64,000 nt of DNA from G963662905 sp963676415 (GTDB lineage: Bacteria > Bacteroidota > Bacteroidia > Bacteroidales > WRLA01): NCBI GenBank assembly GCA_963676415.1, contig OY781097.1, positions 1,674,001 through 1,738,000 of the forward strand, read 5' to 3'. Positions 49,487-59,721 of the stretch are shown piece by piece. The notes under the pieces are model-generated. The model saw only the letters and a program-made list of their open reading frames with translations, made no database searches and had not been told where the DNA came from. The translations under genes and the position numbers were made by a program. Each line of letters starts with the position of its first letter. The stretch's first letter is position 1.

Positions 49487-51199
49487 ATGTCAGATAAGGA
49501 TAAAAATGCTGCAGAAGAAGCTGCCGAAGGAAAATCGAAAACGAATTTTATCGAAGCCATCATCAATGAAGAGATTAAAGAGGGAAAGCATGAAGGCCGT
49601 GTTCATACACGTTTTCCGCCTGAGCCAAATGGTTATCTTCATATTGGTCATGCCAAAGCAATTTGCCTGAGTTTTGGAATTGCTCAAAAATATAAGGGTA
49701 AATGCAATCTCCGTTTTGATGATACAAACCCCAGTAAGGAAGAAACAGAATATGTTGAGTCCATTAAAGAAGATGTAAAATGGCTTGGTTTCCAATGGGA
49801 TGAGGAGCATTTTACTTCTGATTATTTTGATCAGCTCTATGAATGGGCAGAAAAAATGATCCTCGACGGCAAAGCTTATGTAGATGACCAGTCGGCAGAA
49901 GAAATTGCAGCACAAAAAGGTACGCCAACCAAGGCCGGTATTGAAAGCCCGTACCGCAACCGTACTCCTGAAGAAAACCTTCGGCTGTTCCGCGATATGA
50001 GAGCCGGAAAATATAAGGAAGGCGAAAAAGTTTTACGTGCAAAAATCGATATGGCAGCAGCAAATATGCACCTGCGCGATCCGCTGATGTACCGAATAAT
50101 GCACAAAGAGCATCACCGCACAGCAGATAAATGGTGCATTTACCCAATGTACGACTATGCCCACGGACAATCTGATTATATCGAGAAAATTACCAATTCG
50201 CTTTGTACTTTGGAGTTTGAAGTGCACCGCCCGCTTTATGATTGGTTTCTCGATCAATTGGTGGAAGATGAACATTACCGCCCTCGTCAAACCGAATTTG
50301 CCCGCCTGAACCTCAGCTATACAGTGATGAGTAAGCGAAAGCTGCTCCAGTTGGTGAAAGAAAATTATGTGAATGGCTGGGACGATCCGCGTATGCCAAC
50401 AGTATCAGGGATGCGCCGCCGCGGTTATACGCCAGGGAGCCTCAGAAACTTTGCCGACACAATCGGAATTGCAAAACGAGATAATGTAATTGATGTGGCT
50501 TTGCTCGAACATGCGGTCCGTGAAGATTTGAATAAAGTTGCTCCGCGTGTATTTGGTGTGCTTGATCCGGTTAAAGTGATCATTACCAATTATCCCGAAG
50601 GGCAAACGGAAGAAATGGAGCTCATCAATAATCCGGAGGATGAAAGCCAGGGTTCAAGAAAAGTTCCTTTTAGCCGCGAAGTTTTTATAGAACGCAATGA
50701 TTTTATGGTCGATCCGCCTCGTAAGTTTTTCCGCATGGGGCCTGGGCGCGAGGTGCGTCTTAAAGGAGCTTATATCGTGAAATGCGAGGATTATAAAATG
50801 AATGCCGAAACGGGCAAAATTGAAGAAATCTATTGCACCTACGATCCGGATACTAAAAGTGGAATGAGCCAGGCAAACCGTAAGGTAAAAGGCACGTTGC
50901 ATTGGGTTTCCTGTGCACATGCGCTGGATGCAGAAATTAGGATTTACGACCGCCTTTTTATGGATGAAGCGCCCGACGGACATGAAGATAAGGATTTTAA
51001 AGAGTTCCTGAATCCGGAATCATTGCAAAAAACTACTGCAAAAGTTGAACCGGCGCTTGCCAATGCCAAAGCGCTCGATCATTTCCAGTTCCAAAGGATC
51101 GGATACTTCAACCTCGATCCGGATACGCAAAAAGAAGGACGTCTGATCTTTAACCGAACAGTTCCTTTAAGGGATTCATGGTCGAAAAAGGGAAAATAG
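49487..51199 (+). CDS. glnS: Glutaminyl-tRNA synthetase
   Basis: A 570-aa class I synthetase that charges tRNA-Gln. PPEPNGYLHIGHAKA holds the HIGH motif with the E-P-N-G context of GlnRS rather than GluRS, and VMSKRKL is the KMSKS-type loop. The C-terminal anticodon-binding beta barrels follow (about 340-560). Full length. Its presence implies direct Gln-tRNA synthesis. Monocistronic, 130 bases after tRNA-Cys. Confidence 0.96.
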   Translation: MSDKDKNAAEEAAEGKSKTNFIEAIINEEIKEGKHEGRVHTRFPPEPNGYLHIGHAKAICLSFGIAQKYKGKCNLRFDDTNPSKEETEYVESIKEDVKWLGFQWDEEHFTSDYFDQLYEWAEKMILDGKAYVDDQSAEEIAAQKGTPTKAGIESPYRNRTPEENLRLFRDMRAGKYKEGEKVLRAKIDMAAANMHLRDPLMYRIMHKEHHRTADKWCIYPMYDYAHGQSDYIEKITNSLCTLEFEVHRPLYDWFLDQLVEDEHYRPRQTEFARLNLSYTVMSKRKLLQLVKENYVNGWDDPRMPTVSGMRRRGYTPGSLRNFADTIGIAKRDNVIDVALLEHAVREDLNKVAPRVFGVLDPVKVIITNYPEGQTEEMELINNPEDESQGSRKVPFSREVFIERNDFMVDPPRKFFRMGPGREVRLKGAYIVKCEDYKMNAETGKIEEIYCTYDPDTKSGMSQANRKVKGTLHWVSCAHALDAEIRIYDRLFMDEAPDGHEDKDFKEFLNPESLQKTTAKVEPALANAKALDHFQFQRIGYFNLDPDTQKEGRLIFNRTVPLRDSWSKKGK

Positions 51200-51320
51200 A
51201 CCTGTAAGGCTTCTTTATTTTCAGGATTTTTGTACCTTCACGCAGTGAACAAATGGTAAACAGGACAAATTATTTTTATTGGCTGTATGCCTATAAAACA
51301 CTGAAAATTAGAAATCTGAA

Positions 51321-54299
51321 TTGAATTTTTTATCACAAATACGAATACAAAGAGTGAGCAGGTTCATTTTAATCAGCTTGCTCTTTGTGTGTTTTACCAA
51401 TCAGCTTTTTGCCCAGTTTCCCTGGATACAGTATTATCCCATGGAGAATATCGCCAATTCAGGGCGCTATAAAGATCTGGTAATTGATGACTGGAACCGT
51501 TTGTGGATTTCCACAGATCATGGCATGATGATGTATGATGGCGGGCTGTTTACCAGCTTTCCGGAAGCGACCCGAAGCAATTATGTGAAAAGCCTCTTGA
51601 AGACAGATGATGGAGAAATTTATATAGTCAATGATCTTGGCCTTGAGCTGCTTGAGTTTGATGGCCGCGAACCTGTTTTTTTAAATTTATTGGAAGCAAA
51701 CCAGGTCCCTTCCGATACAAGCCTCTCTTATCCCAAAACTATTTATCAGGCTGTAGATAAATCCATCTGGGTCGGGGAGGATTCCGTTGCCGTAAAGGTT
51801 GTGGACGATAAAATAATAAAGCGGTATTCCCTGGGGCCCAACTGGCAATCGCGTAATTATATGAAAAGCATTACCTTTCAGGAAGATGGTTACGGAAACC
51901 TCTGGGCATTTAGTTTCATTGGTAATGTTTATCGCTATGCCCCTGGGGCAGACACCTTTGTAAACTTATCCGTTACGGCTGATTTAAGCATTTTGAGTTT
52001 TGTAAAACGTATGGAATTGAACACTTTTTGGATTGGTACAGCAAATGGTGTTTATGAAATGGAAGTAAATGCATCAGGAGAAATCGTGCGTTTGGAGTGG
52101 ATTATTAATATCCGCAATATTTCCTGTATCCATGTGCTTGATGATCAGTTTCTTTTGCTGGGAACATGGAGCCAGGGCCTGTATATTTTGGGAAGAAATA
52201 ATGAAAATTATGTAACCAAACCCTTGGATATCCCAGGGCTGAATGATATTACCAATATTCGCAAGCGAGGCAATAATCAATTATGGATTATCGGTAGCGA
52301 AACCATTGGGCAGCTGAATATAAGCCCTTTCCGTTATTATGAAATTGATCCGGATTACAACCTTATTCGCAGCGTTCATCCATTGTCAAAAGATTCTGTG
52401 CTTGTAGCAACTGATTTCAAGCTTTCTGTATTAAGCCGGGAACAGGCGTGTACATGGACAATTGCTTCCGACTATATGGTGGATGGCCTATACTTTTTTC
52501 TTGCTGTTCCATATCAGGGCGAGTTTGTGCTGGGCGATCAATTAGGCGGTTTATATCGCTTTAAACCTGAACTGGGCCAAATGTACCGGGTGGATGGTGT
52601 GCCGCCAGGTGAGGCATATTTGTGGCTTTATGAGGATATTGATAAAAAATTGTGGGCTTGCGGCAATCACCGTAACGGGCTCATGCGCATTGATGAAAAT
52701 TTTGAAGTTTCAGTTTATGATCCCGACTTAACCGGAGATATTTATGTAATCCGTTGTGGTGATGATGGGCAATGTTTTGCAGCAGGCGAAGCGGGGATCC
52801 CAACGGTTTTTCGGTTTAATTTCCGCGACAATTCCTTCAGTCCAATTAAACTAAAGCTCGATCCCTTAGTTTCAGGCACATTGATCATCGAAGATTTGTA
52901 TATCGGCAATGATGAGGTTTTACTGGCAACGCATTCCGGTTTATATCGCTTTTCCGACAATGGGAAGGAGGAGCAAATAGCTACACGCGTGGATTTGCCT
53001 GAGCTGGCCGGAGATATTAACCTGAAAGCCATACAAAAATCCGATGATGGAGCTTTATGGCTGGCAGGTGAAACAAACCTGATTTGGTATAAAGACGGAT
53101 TGGTTCAGGTTTTTGACCACACCAATTCTTTGCCATCCGGTGCAATGCATTTCCGGGGAATTGAAAAAGATGATTACGGAAACCTTTGGCTCGCAACAGA
53201 AAAAGGGCTGGCCTTTTTGCCCAATGGTTTTATCCGCGCACAGAAAACCGAAACACCTGATATTCAAATCAGTTTCTATGGGGTAAATAAAGATTCTTTA
53301 CCTCAGTTAATTGATAATCAGCTTTCTTTGCCCTATGGCAGTAATCTGGAATTTCGCTTTGCTACTAGCATGTTTCCCCAGGATCTGATAAGTTATCAAA
53401 CAAGAATCCTTGAAATAGATACCAACTGGAGTGCATTAAAGCCCGACAGGATTCTGAATGCCCTTAATTTCAATAACGGATTTTATACTTTGCAGGTTCG
53501 TGCACGCTATAAAGGTATGCTCGTTTCCGAAACCAATCAAATTACTTTTCAGATTCGAAAGCCTTGGTTTAAAGAGATTTGGTTCTATTTTTCCAGTTTT
53601 GCCGCTTTGTTTGTCCTCATTTTGATAATTCTTATTGTGTATAACAGACGCTTTGAACGGAGTAAGAAAAAAACTCTGGCTGAAGTAAAAAGCCGTAATG
53701 AAGAAAAGCTGGAAGAATTGAGGGTTGAAATTCTTGATGAGCAAAAAAAGCAGATGGAGCTTAATAAAAAAATCAGCAAGCTTAAAAGCCAATTTGATAC
53801 CGAAAAGAGTGTTCTGGATACCGAAATTAAATATCGTGACCAGCAAATTGCGCGCATACGTGATGATATTGAATTGCGGAACAAACAACTGTCGGCTCAG
53901 ATGTTGAAAACAATTCAAAAAGACCAGGCCTTCCAGAAAGTTTTCAGGGAATTGAAAAAAGCCAGAAAAGACAGCCCGGAAAGCGTACAGTTGATTCATA
54001 ACCGCATTTTAAAGCTTATCGAGCATCAAAAAATTGTGGAAAAAGACTGGGAGAGTTTTCGTTATTATTTTCAGGAAGTACATCATGGCTTTGATGAAAA
54101 ACTCAGTTCCGCTTTCCCGGCGCTCACTGCTCAGGATTTGCGCCATTGCGCTCTCATACGTGCAAAACTGAGCATGAATGAGTGCGCCAGCCTTCTTGGT
54201 ATATCGCCCGATAGCGTGAAAACAGCCCGGCACCGCCTAAAGAAAAAACTAAAACTCACCCCGGAGCAAAGTTTGCTTGATTTTTTAATGAATATTTAG
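51321..54299 (+). CDS. Propeller sensor-regulator with C-terminal LuxR-type HTH (SusR-like role)
   Basis: A 992-aa membrane-spanning regulator with no kinase domain. The start is TTG at 51321 or GTG at 51354; both lead into a signal peptide ending LFAQFPW. Periplasmic propeller repeats (for example NLWLATEKGLAFL) reach to about 640, a Y_Y_Y-like domain to about 745, one membrane helix at 752-775, a long coiled coil at 780-870, then a LuxR/GerE-like HTH (MNECASLLGISPDSVKTARHRLKKKL) at the end. Such one-component regulators sense glycans in the periplasm and act on DNA at the membrane. It sits directly before the GH13-SusCDE genes and is the likely regulator of that locus. Confidence 0.88.
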   Translation: MNFLSQIRIQRVSRFILISLLFVCFTNQLFAQFPWIQYYPMENIANSGRYKDLVIDDWNRLWISTDHGMMMYDGGLFTSFPEATRSNYVKSLLKTDDGEIYIVNDLGLELLEFDGREPVFLNLLEANQVPSDTSLSYPKTIYQAVDKSIWVGEDSVAVKVVDDKIIKRYSLGPNWQSRNYMKSITFQEDGYGNLWAFSFIGNVYRYAPGADTFVNLSVTADLSILSFVKRMELNTFWIGTANGVYEMEVNASGEIVRLEWIINIRNISCIHVLDDQFLLLGTWSQGLYILGRNNENYVTKPLDIPGLNDITNIRKRGNNQLWIIGSETIGQLNISPFRYYEIDPDYNLIRSVHPLSKDSVLVATDFKLSVLSREQACTWTIASDYMVDGLYFFLAVPYQGEFVLGDQLGGLYRFKPELGQMYRVDGVPPGEAYLWLYEDIDKKLWACGNHRNGLMRIDENFEVSVYDPDLTGDIYVIRCGDDGQCFAAGEAGIPTVFRFNFRDNSFSPIKLKLDPLVSGTLIIEDLYIGNDEVLLATHSGLYRFSDNGKEEQIATRVDLPELAGDINLKAIQKSDDGALWLAGETNLIWYKDGLVQVFDHTNSLPSGAMHFRGIEKDDYGNLWLATEKGLAFLPNGFIRAQKTETPDIQISFYGVNKDSLPQLIDNQLSLPYGSNLEFRFATSMFPQDLISYQTRILEIDTNWSALKPDRILNALNFNNGFYTLQVRARYKGMLVSETNQITFQIRKPWFKEIWFYFSSFAALFVLILIILIVYNRRFERSKKKTLAEVKSRNEEKLEELRVEILDEQKKQMELNKKISKLKSQFDTEKSVLDTEIKYRDQQIARIRDDIELRNKQLSAQMLKTIQKDQAFQKVFRELKKARKDSPESVQLIHNRILKLIEHQKIVEKDWESFRYYFQEVHHGFDEKLSSAFPALTAQDLRHCALIRAKLSMNECASLLGISPDSVKTARHRLKKKLKLTPEQSLLDFLMNI

Positions 54300-54377
54300 T
54301 CATTTTATTCTCAATAAAGTATTAGCATCCAAAATCCATAGTTTACTTTTTGTTTACCATTTAATATGCTATAAATC

Positions 54378-54475
54378 AAATAGTAAAGTTTATTTTTGAA
54401 CTACTATTTTAATTTCATGTTCACCTAATGTAAACCCTATTACCTACCTTTATTTTATTCAAAAAATTAATTTTG
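54378..54475 (+). promoter_or_regulatory. Upstream region of the starch locus: inverted repeat and -7 box
   Basis: AAATAGTA (54378-54385) mirrored by TACTATTT (54402-54409), and a -7 box TAATTTTG at 54468-54475. No TTG at the -33 distance, which fits an activator-dependent promoter for the GH13 gene. The binder could be the LuxR-type regulator upstream. Confidence 0.4.
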
Positions 54476-54515
54476 CGTTAATAAAGTTTAAAATTTATTA
54501 CCCAAAACCATCCGT

Positions 54516-56375
54516 ATGAAATCTTTTCATGGACTAAGCATTTTCATTTTCATTTTTTTTGGAGTCCTGAGCGTTCAGGCAAAAGTGAAAATTGAACGTG
54601 TGGAGCCGCCTTTCTGGTGGACAGGAATGAACAATCCGGAACTGCAGATCATGCTTCAGGCCGAAGATATAAGCCAATACGATGTGGAAATTGATTATCC
54701 CGGAATCAGCTTGTCCAGGGTGGAAAAAGTACCAAACACCAACTTCCTTTTCATTTATTTGAATATTTCTTCCAATTGCCAGCCCGGATATCTTCCTATT
54801 AAATTAAAAAACAATAAAGGAAAAATTCAGGCTGAAATACAATATGAACTGAAAAAACGTGATAAAAGGGGCGAAGAGTTCAAAGGCTTCAGCCAGGAAG
54901 ATGTAATGTACCTGATTACGCCCGACCGCTTCGTAAATGGAGACCCTTCCAATGATGATATGCCCGGAATGCTCGAGAAAGCAAACCGCAACGACAAAAA
55001 CGGCCGCCATGGTGGCGATATAGCCGGTATCGACAAAGCCTTACCCTATATAAAAGATATGGGCTTTACTGCCATTTGGGTCAATCCCGTGCTTGAAAAC
55101 AATATGCCTGCTTTTTCCTATCACGGATATGCCGCAACAGATTTTTATAAAATTGACCCACGTTATGGCACCAATGAGCAATATCGCGATTTGAGCATTA
55201 AAGCATCAAAAATGGGCATCAAAATGATTATGGACTTGATTCTCAATCATTGCGGTAGCGAACATTGGTGGATGAAAGATATGCCCACACCCGATTGGAT
55301 CAATCATGGTACCGAATACATTAAAACAAACCATCGGCGCCAGGTGATTCAGGATCCTTATGTGTCGCAGGAAGACTATAAAGGTTTTGCCGATGGATGG
55401 TTTGTGGAAACCATGCCCGATATGAACCAGCGCAACCCGATCTTTGCAACCTACCTGATTCAAAACAGTATTTGGTGGGTGGAATATGCAAAGCTGGCCG
55501 GCATCCGCATGGATACTTACCCTTATCCCGATAAGGATTTTATGACCGACTGGACCTGCGCTTTGATGGACGAATATCCAAACCTGAATATCGTGGGTGA
55601 AGAATGGACCGAAAACCCGGCGCTTGTTGCGCATTGGCAGCAGGGAAAAGTGAACCCAAACGGCTACACATCCTGCTTGCCCAGCCTCATGGATTTCCCT
55701 CTTCAGGGCGCTTTGGCTCGTGGATTGCGTGACAAAGATACCAGATACGGCAGTGGCCTGATCAAAATCTATGATATGCTGACCAACGACTTTTTGTATG
55801 CCAATCCATTCGAATTGGTCATCTTCCCGGATAACCACGATATGGATCGTTTTTATACGCAGGTGAACGAAGATATTGATCTCTATAAAATGGGTATGGC
55901 TTATATTGCTACCATGCGTGGAATTCCACAGATATATTATGGAACCGAAGTTTTGATGAGCAATACAGGACATCCCGGTGAACATGCAATTATCCGCAGC
56001 GACTTCCCGGGAGGATGGGAAGGTGATGAAGCCGATGCCATGAGCGGAAAAGGCATGACGGAAGAACAATTGGAAGCGCAGCAAGTAGCGAAGAAAATCT
56101 TCAACTGGCGGAAAACAGCAAAAGTAGTGCATGATGGCAAATTGATGCACTATGCGCCCGAAGAAGGGGTATATGTGTTTTTCCGTTATGATGATGAAAA
56201 TACCGTTATGGTAGTATTAAATAAAAATGTGAAGCCTACATTCCTGAATACGGAGCGCTTCCATGAACGCCTTGACGGTTTTTCTGCCGGAAAGGATGTG
56301 CTCACCGATAAAGAATTTAAACTGGATGAGCTGGTGGTTCCGGCTCGTTCAGCATTGATATTGGAATTAGACTAA
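54516..56375 (+). CDS. GH13 alpha-amylase family enzyme (SusA/neopullulanase-like)
   Basis: A 619-aa periplasmic glycosidase. Signal peptide ends VQAK. The N-terminal domain (22-115) is the beta module of cyclomaltodextrinase/neopullulanase types. In the TIM barrel the GH13 catalytic residues are Asp333 (GIRMDTYP), Glu362 (VGEEW) and Asp442 (FPDNHDMD). The C-terminal beta domain (from about 530) is present. It hydrolyses imported maltodextrins in the periplasm to smaller sugars. First enzyme of the locus; a long-loop hairpin separates it from susC. Confidence 0.93.
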   Translation: MKSFHGLSIFIFIFFGVLSVQAKVKIERVEPPFWWTGMNNPELQIMLQAEDISQYDVEIDYPGISLSRVEKVPNTNFLFIYLNISSNCQPGYLPIKLKNNKGKIQAEIQYELKKRDKRGEEFKGFSQEDVMYLITPDRFVNGDPSNDDMPGMLEKANRNDKNGRHGGDIAGIDKALPYIKDMGFTAIWVNPVLENNMPAFSYHGYAATDFYKIDPRYGTNEQYRDLSIKASKMGIKMIMDLILNHCGSEHWWMKDMPTPDWINHGTEYIKTNHRRQVIQDPYVSQEDYKGFADGWFVETMPDMNQRNPIFATYLIQNSIWWVEYAKLAGIRMDTYPYPDKDFMTDWTCALMDEYPNLNIVGEEWTENPALVAHWQQGKVNPNGYTSCLPSLMDFPLQGALARGLRDKDTRYGSGLIKIYDMLTNDFLYANPFELVIFPDNHDMDRFYTQVNEDIDLYKMGMAYIATMRGIPQIYYGTEVLMSNTGHPGEHAIIRSDFPGGWEGDEADAMSGKGMTEEQLEAQQVAKKIFNWRKTAKVVHDGKLMHYAPEEGVYVFFRYDDENTVMVVLNKNVKPTFLNTERFHERLDGFSAGKDVLTDKEFKLDELVVPARSALILELD

Positions 56376-56382
56376 GAAATAT

Positions 56383-56485
56383 GCAGGCCGGTTTGTTAAA
56401 TGTTATGGTTTTAGGTTATAAAAATGAAAGGGGACATGTTCGAAGAAGTAATGGTTTGGAGAACCGGCCTGCGCCCCTTTTTAAT
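56383..56485 (+). terminator. Long-loop hairpin with T run between the GH13 and SusC genes
   Basis: GCAGGCCGGTT (56383-56393) pairs perfectly with AACCGGCCTGC (56462-56472) across 68 bases, followed by GCCCCTTTTT. An inner AAAGGGG can pair instead with the CCCCTTT just after the stem, giving alternative folds. It may partly end the GH13 transcript or act as an attenuator or small-RNA element. Confidence 0.45.
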
Positions 56486-56541
56486 AACGCAGTTGAAAAA
56501 CAAAGTAAGCATGATGTATAATACAGATTTCAGCTGGCATA

Positions 56542-56574
56542 TTTGGAATAAAGATGAATTTTTTCTTAATTTTA
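56542..56574 (+). promoter_or_regulatory. Probable promoter of the susC-D-E genes
   Basis: TTTG (56542-56545), 21-base spacer, TAATTTTA (56567-56574), one base off TAnnTTTG. It would give a leader of about 75 bases before the ATG at 56658. Confidence 0.5.
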
Positions 56575-56657
56575 TGCAATATAAATTATTTTTAATCAAA
56601 TAAACAGGAAACATTAATCTCTATGCTTTATAAACCGTTTTATTTTAAACCAAACGT

Positions 56658-59600
56658 ATGAAACACAAGTACAAAATGATCGGCCAAAAATTGCTGCTCG
56701 TTTTCATTATGATAATGATGACGGGAGTTGTTTTTGCACAGACAGGAAAGGTTACTGGAACCATCAGGGATGCCGTTGACGGAACAACACTTCCGGGGGC
56801 TACCGTGAAAATCCAGGGAACATCAACCGGTACTATTAGTGATATTGATGGTAACTTCAGCCTTGAAGTTGAGCCCAATACCACTTTGGTAGTAAGTTAT
56901 GTTGGTTATGAAACACAGGAAATCCTCGTACAACCGGGCACTTCGGTAGAGGTAAGCCTCAGTATGGCTTCAACCGGCCTCGACGAACTCGTTGTAATTG
57001 GTTATGGTGTTCAAAAGAAATCCGATGCAACAGGATCTGTTGTGGCGATCAGTACCGACGATTTTAATAAAGGCGGTATTGCTACACCTACAAGTTTGAT
57101 CTCCGGTAAAGTTGCCGGTGTTCAGATTACCTCCAGCGGTGGTGATCCGGGCGGAAGCGGTACAATACGTATCCGTGGAGGTTCTTCCCTGAACGCATCC
57201 AACGATCCGCTTATCGTTGTTGATGGTATTCCTCTCTCCAGCGGAGCAGCCGGTGGTTCAAGAAGTGCCCTGAACAGCATCAACCCTAACGACATTGAAA
57301 CGTTTACAGTACTTAAAGATGCTTCTGCCACAGCTATTTATGGTTCGCGCGCATCCAATGGTGTAATTATCATCACAACAAAAAAAGGTAAAGAAGGTGC
57401 CGGGCTTAAGCTTAGCTACGAAGGCAAACTTTCTTACTATGAAAAACCAAAATCTATTGATGTTCTTTCTTCTGAGGACTTTATTGCAACAATCAAAGAA
57501 CGTTTCCCCGATCATGTGGATATGTTAGGTACATGGACTGATCCTGACGGAAATGCCATTCCTTACACTATGCTTCCCGAAGGCGACCGTGAAGGATATA
57601 ATCAAATCATGCACAATACCGATTGGCAGGATGAAATCTATCAGGGTACTGTTGGTATGGATCACAACCTAACAGCTACAGGCTCTTATAAAACAATGCC
57701 CTATCGTTTGTCTTTGGGTTATACAGACCAAAAAGGGACTCTCGAAACTTCAGAATTTAAACGTACTACACTGAGTGCGTCTCTAAATCCTGTTTTCTTC
57801 GATAACCACCTGAAAGTAAACCTTAATGCAAATGGAGCTTTCATTAAAAACCGCTTTGCAAACCGTGGGGCAATCAATGCTGCACTCCAAATGGATCCAA
57901 CCAAACCAGTTAATAATACCGATGGAGCTTATGGTGGTTACTGGGCATGGCTCCAAAACAGCGGTGATCCTGTAACACAAGCAACAAGCAACCCTGTGGC
58001 GCAATTGCAATTACGCGATGATCAATCCAATGCAAACCGTATATACGGAAATGTACAGCTCGATTATAAAATGCACTTCCTTCCCGAATTGAAAGCAAAC
58101 CTTAATTTGGGTTATGACAAGCAATCTAATGATGGTGATATTTATGTCCCAAATTTTGCTGCCTGGTCTTATGATGCACAAAATGGTGGTGGTGAAGACA
58201 ATCACTATAAAATTGAGAGCAAAAACGAACTTCTCGACTTCTACCTGAACTATGTTAAGGATGTTGAAAACCTTAAAAGCCGTTTCGACCTGATGGCAGG
58301 TTATTCTTGGCAGCATTTCTGGGACAAGAGCGATACCTATAACTCAAACATCCCTGATTTCGATATTGAAGGACAAGATTACATCCGCGATACAGTAAAT
58401 GATGAATCAGAACTTTATCTCGTTTCATTCTTCGGACGCTTCAATTATAGCTACGATGACAAATACCTCTTCACTGCAACCTTAAGAAATGATGGTACCT
58501 CACGTTTCTCCGAAGATAATCGCTGGGGACTTTTCCCTGCCTTTGCTTTGGGCTGGAAAATCAACGAAGAAGCCTTCCTGAAAAATTCAAAAACAATCAA
58601 CCTCCTGAAATTACGTCTTGGCTGGGGTATCACAGGTCAGCAGGATATTGGCGGAAGATATGACTATATGGGTCGTTATACTTATGGTAATCAATTTGCC
58701 CAATATCCTTTCGGAACATCTTATTATTACACCCTGAGACCTGAAGGTTATAATGCAAACCTGAAGTGGGAAGAAACAACTACCTTCAATATCGGTATTG
58801 ACTTTGGCTTAATGAATGACCGTATCTACGGTAGTATTGAGTACTATAATCGTCAAACAAAAGACCTCCTCAGCTGGGTACCTGTGCCTGCAGGTTCTAA
58901 CCTTAGTAACTACATAAACCGAAACATTGGTGAACTATCAAATAAAGGTATCGAATTCTCGATCAACAGTAAAATTATTTCTCAGGAAGATATGTTCTGG
59001 GAACTTGGATTTAATGCCACTTATAATGATAATGAAATTACGGAACTCTATCAGGGTGCAAGCATCGAAACAGGCGGTATAGCCGGTGGTGTTGGTAACA
59101 ACATCCAGATTAATGCCGTAGGTCAGCCAACTTATACATTCTATGTATATGAGCAGGTTTATGACAACAATGGCGCCCCAATTGAAGGCATGTACGTTGA
59201 CCGTAACGGTGATGGCCAGATTACTTCCGATGACCGTTATTTCTACAAGGACGCCAATGCTGATGTTTACCTTGGTGTTTCATCCAACTTTACGTATAAA
59301 GACTGGAACCTTTATATGGCAGGCCGTGCAAACCTTGGAAACTACATGTATTATAATGTGCTTTCCGAAAATGGCTGGTACAACCGTATGTATCGCCCCG
59401 AAGGGCCTTACCTCAGCAATATCCTTTCTGATGCAGCCCTTACTAATTTTGATGTGGCTCAATATCAGTCAGACTACTACATCCAGAATGCTTCTTTCTT
59501 CCGTATGGATGAAGTTACCCTGAGCTATACTTTCCGCGATATTGTAAATGATAAAATGGATCTCCGTTTAAGCGGTACAGTTAATAACGCATTTGTTATT

Positions 59601-59702
59601 ACTAATTACGATGGTGTTGACCCTGAAATTCATGGAGGTATCGATAACAGCGTTTACCCTCGTTCAAGGGTATGGATTTTTGGTGTTAATCTTATTTTCT
59701 AA
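56658..59702 (+). CDS. SusC/RagA family TonB-dependent outer membrane transporter
   Basis: A 1014-aa outer-membrane receptor that imports oligosaccharides with TonB energy. Signal peptide ends VVFAQT. A CarboxypepD_reg-like domain lies at 29-110 (GTIRDAVDGTTLPGATVKI), a TonB-box/plug region at about 115-240 (LDELVVIGYGVQKKSDATGSV; the SusC signature IRGGSSLNASNDPLIVVDG), then a 22-strand barrel ending in the aromatic VWIFGVNLIF. Pairs with the SusD lipoprotein 19 bases downstream; by context the substrate is starch or maltodextrin. Confidence 0.95.
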   Translation: MKHKYKMIGQKLLLVFIMIMMTGVVFAQTGKVTGTIRDAVDGTTLPGATVKIQGTSTGTISDIDGNFSLEVEPNTTLVVSYVGYETQEILVQPGTSVEVSLSMASTGLDELVVIGYGVQKKSDATGSVVAISTDDFNKGGIATPTSLISGKVAGVQITSSGGDPGGSGTIRIRGGSSLNASNDPLIVVDGIPLSSGAAGGSRSALNSINPNDIETFTVLKDASATAIYGSRASNGVIIITTKKGKEGAGLKLSYEGKLSYYEKPKSIDVLSSEDFIATIKERFPDHVDMLGTWTDPDGNAIPYTMLPEGDREGYNQIMHNTDWQDEIYQGTVGMDHNLTATGSYKTMPYRLSLGYTDQKGTLETSEFKRTTLSASLNPVFFDNHLKVNLNANGAFIKNRFANRGAINAALQMDPTKPVNNTDGAYGGYWAWLQNSGDPVTQATSNPVAQLQLRDDQSNANRIYGNVQLDYKMHFLPELKANLNLGYDKQSNDGDIYVPNFAAWSYDAQNGGGEDNHYKIESKNELLDFYLNYVKDVENLKSRFDLMAGYSWQHFWDKSDTYNSNIPDFDIEGQDYIRDTVNDESELYLVSFFGRFNYSYDDKYLFTATLRNDGTSRFSEDNRWGLFPAFALGWKINEEAFLKNSKTINLLKLRLGWGITGQQDIGGRYDYMGRYTYGNQFAQYPFGTSYYYTLRPEGYNANLKWEETTTFNIGIDFGLMNDRIYGSIEYYNRQTKDLLSWVPVPAGSNLSNYINRNIGELSNKGIEFSINSKIISQEDMFWELGFNATYNDNEITELYQGASIETGGIAGGVGNNIQINAVGQPTYTFYVYEQVYDNNGAPIEGMYVDRNGDGQITSDDRYFYKDANADVYLGVSSNFTYKDWNLYMAGRANLGNYMYYNVLSENGWYNRMYRPEGPYLSNILSDAALTNFDVAQYQSDYYIQNASFFRMDEVTLSYTFRDIVNDKMDLRLSGTVNNAFVITNYDGVDPEIHGGIDNSVYPRSRVWIFGVNLIF

Positions 59703-59721
59703 TCCAAAAAACAAGATAAAA

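Noticed and set aside
59593..59721. Upstream start of the SusD frame inside susC
   Set aside because: The lipoprotein signal peptide with lipobox begins at the ATG at 59722; the earlier codons overlap susC in another frame.
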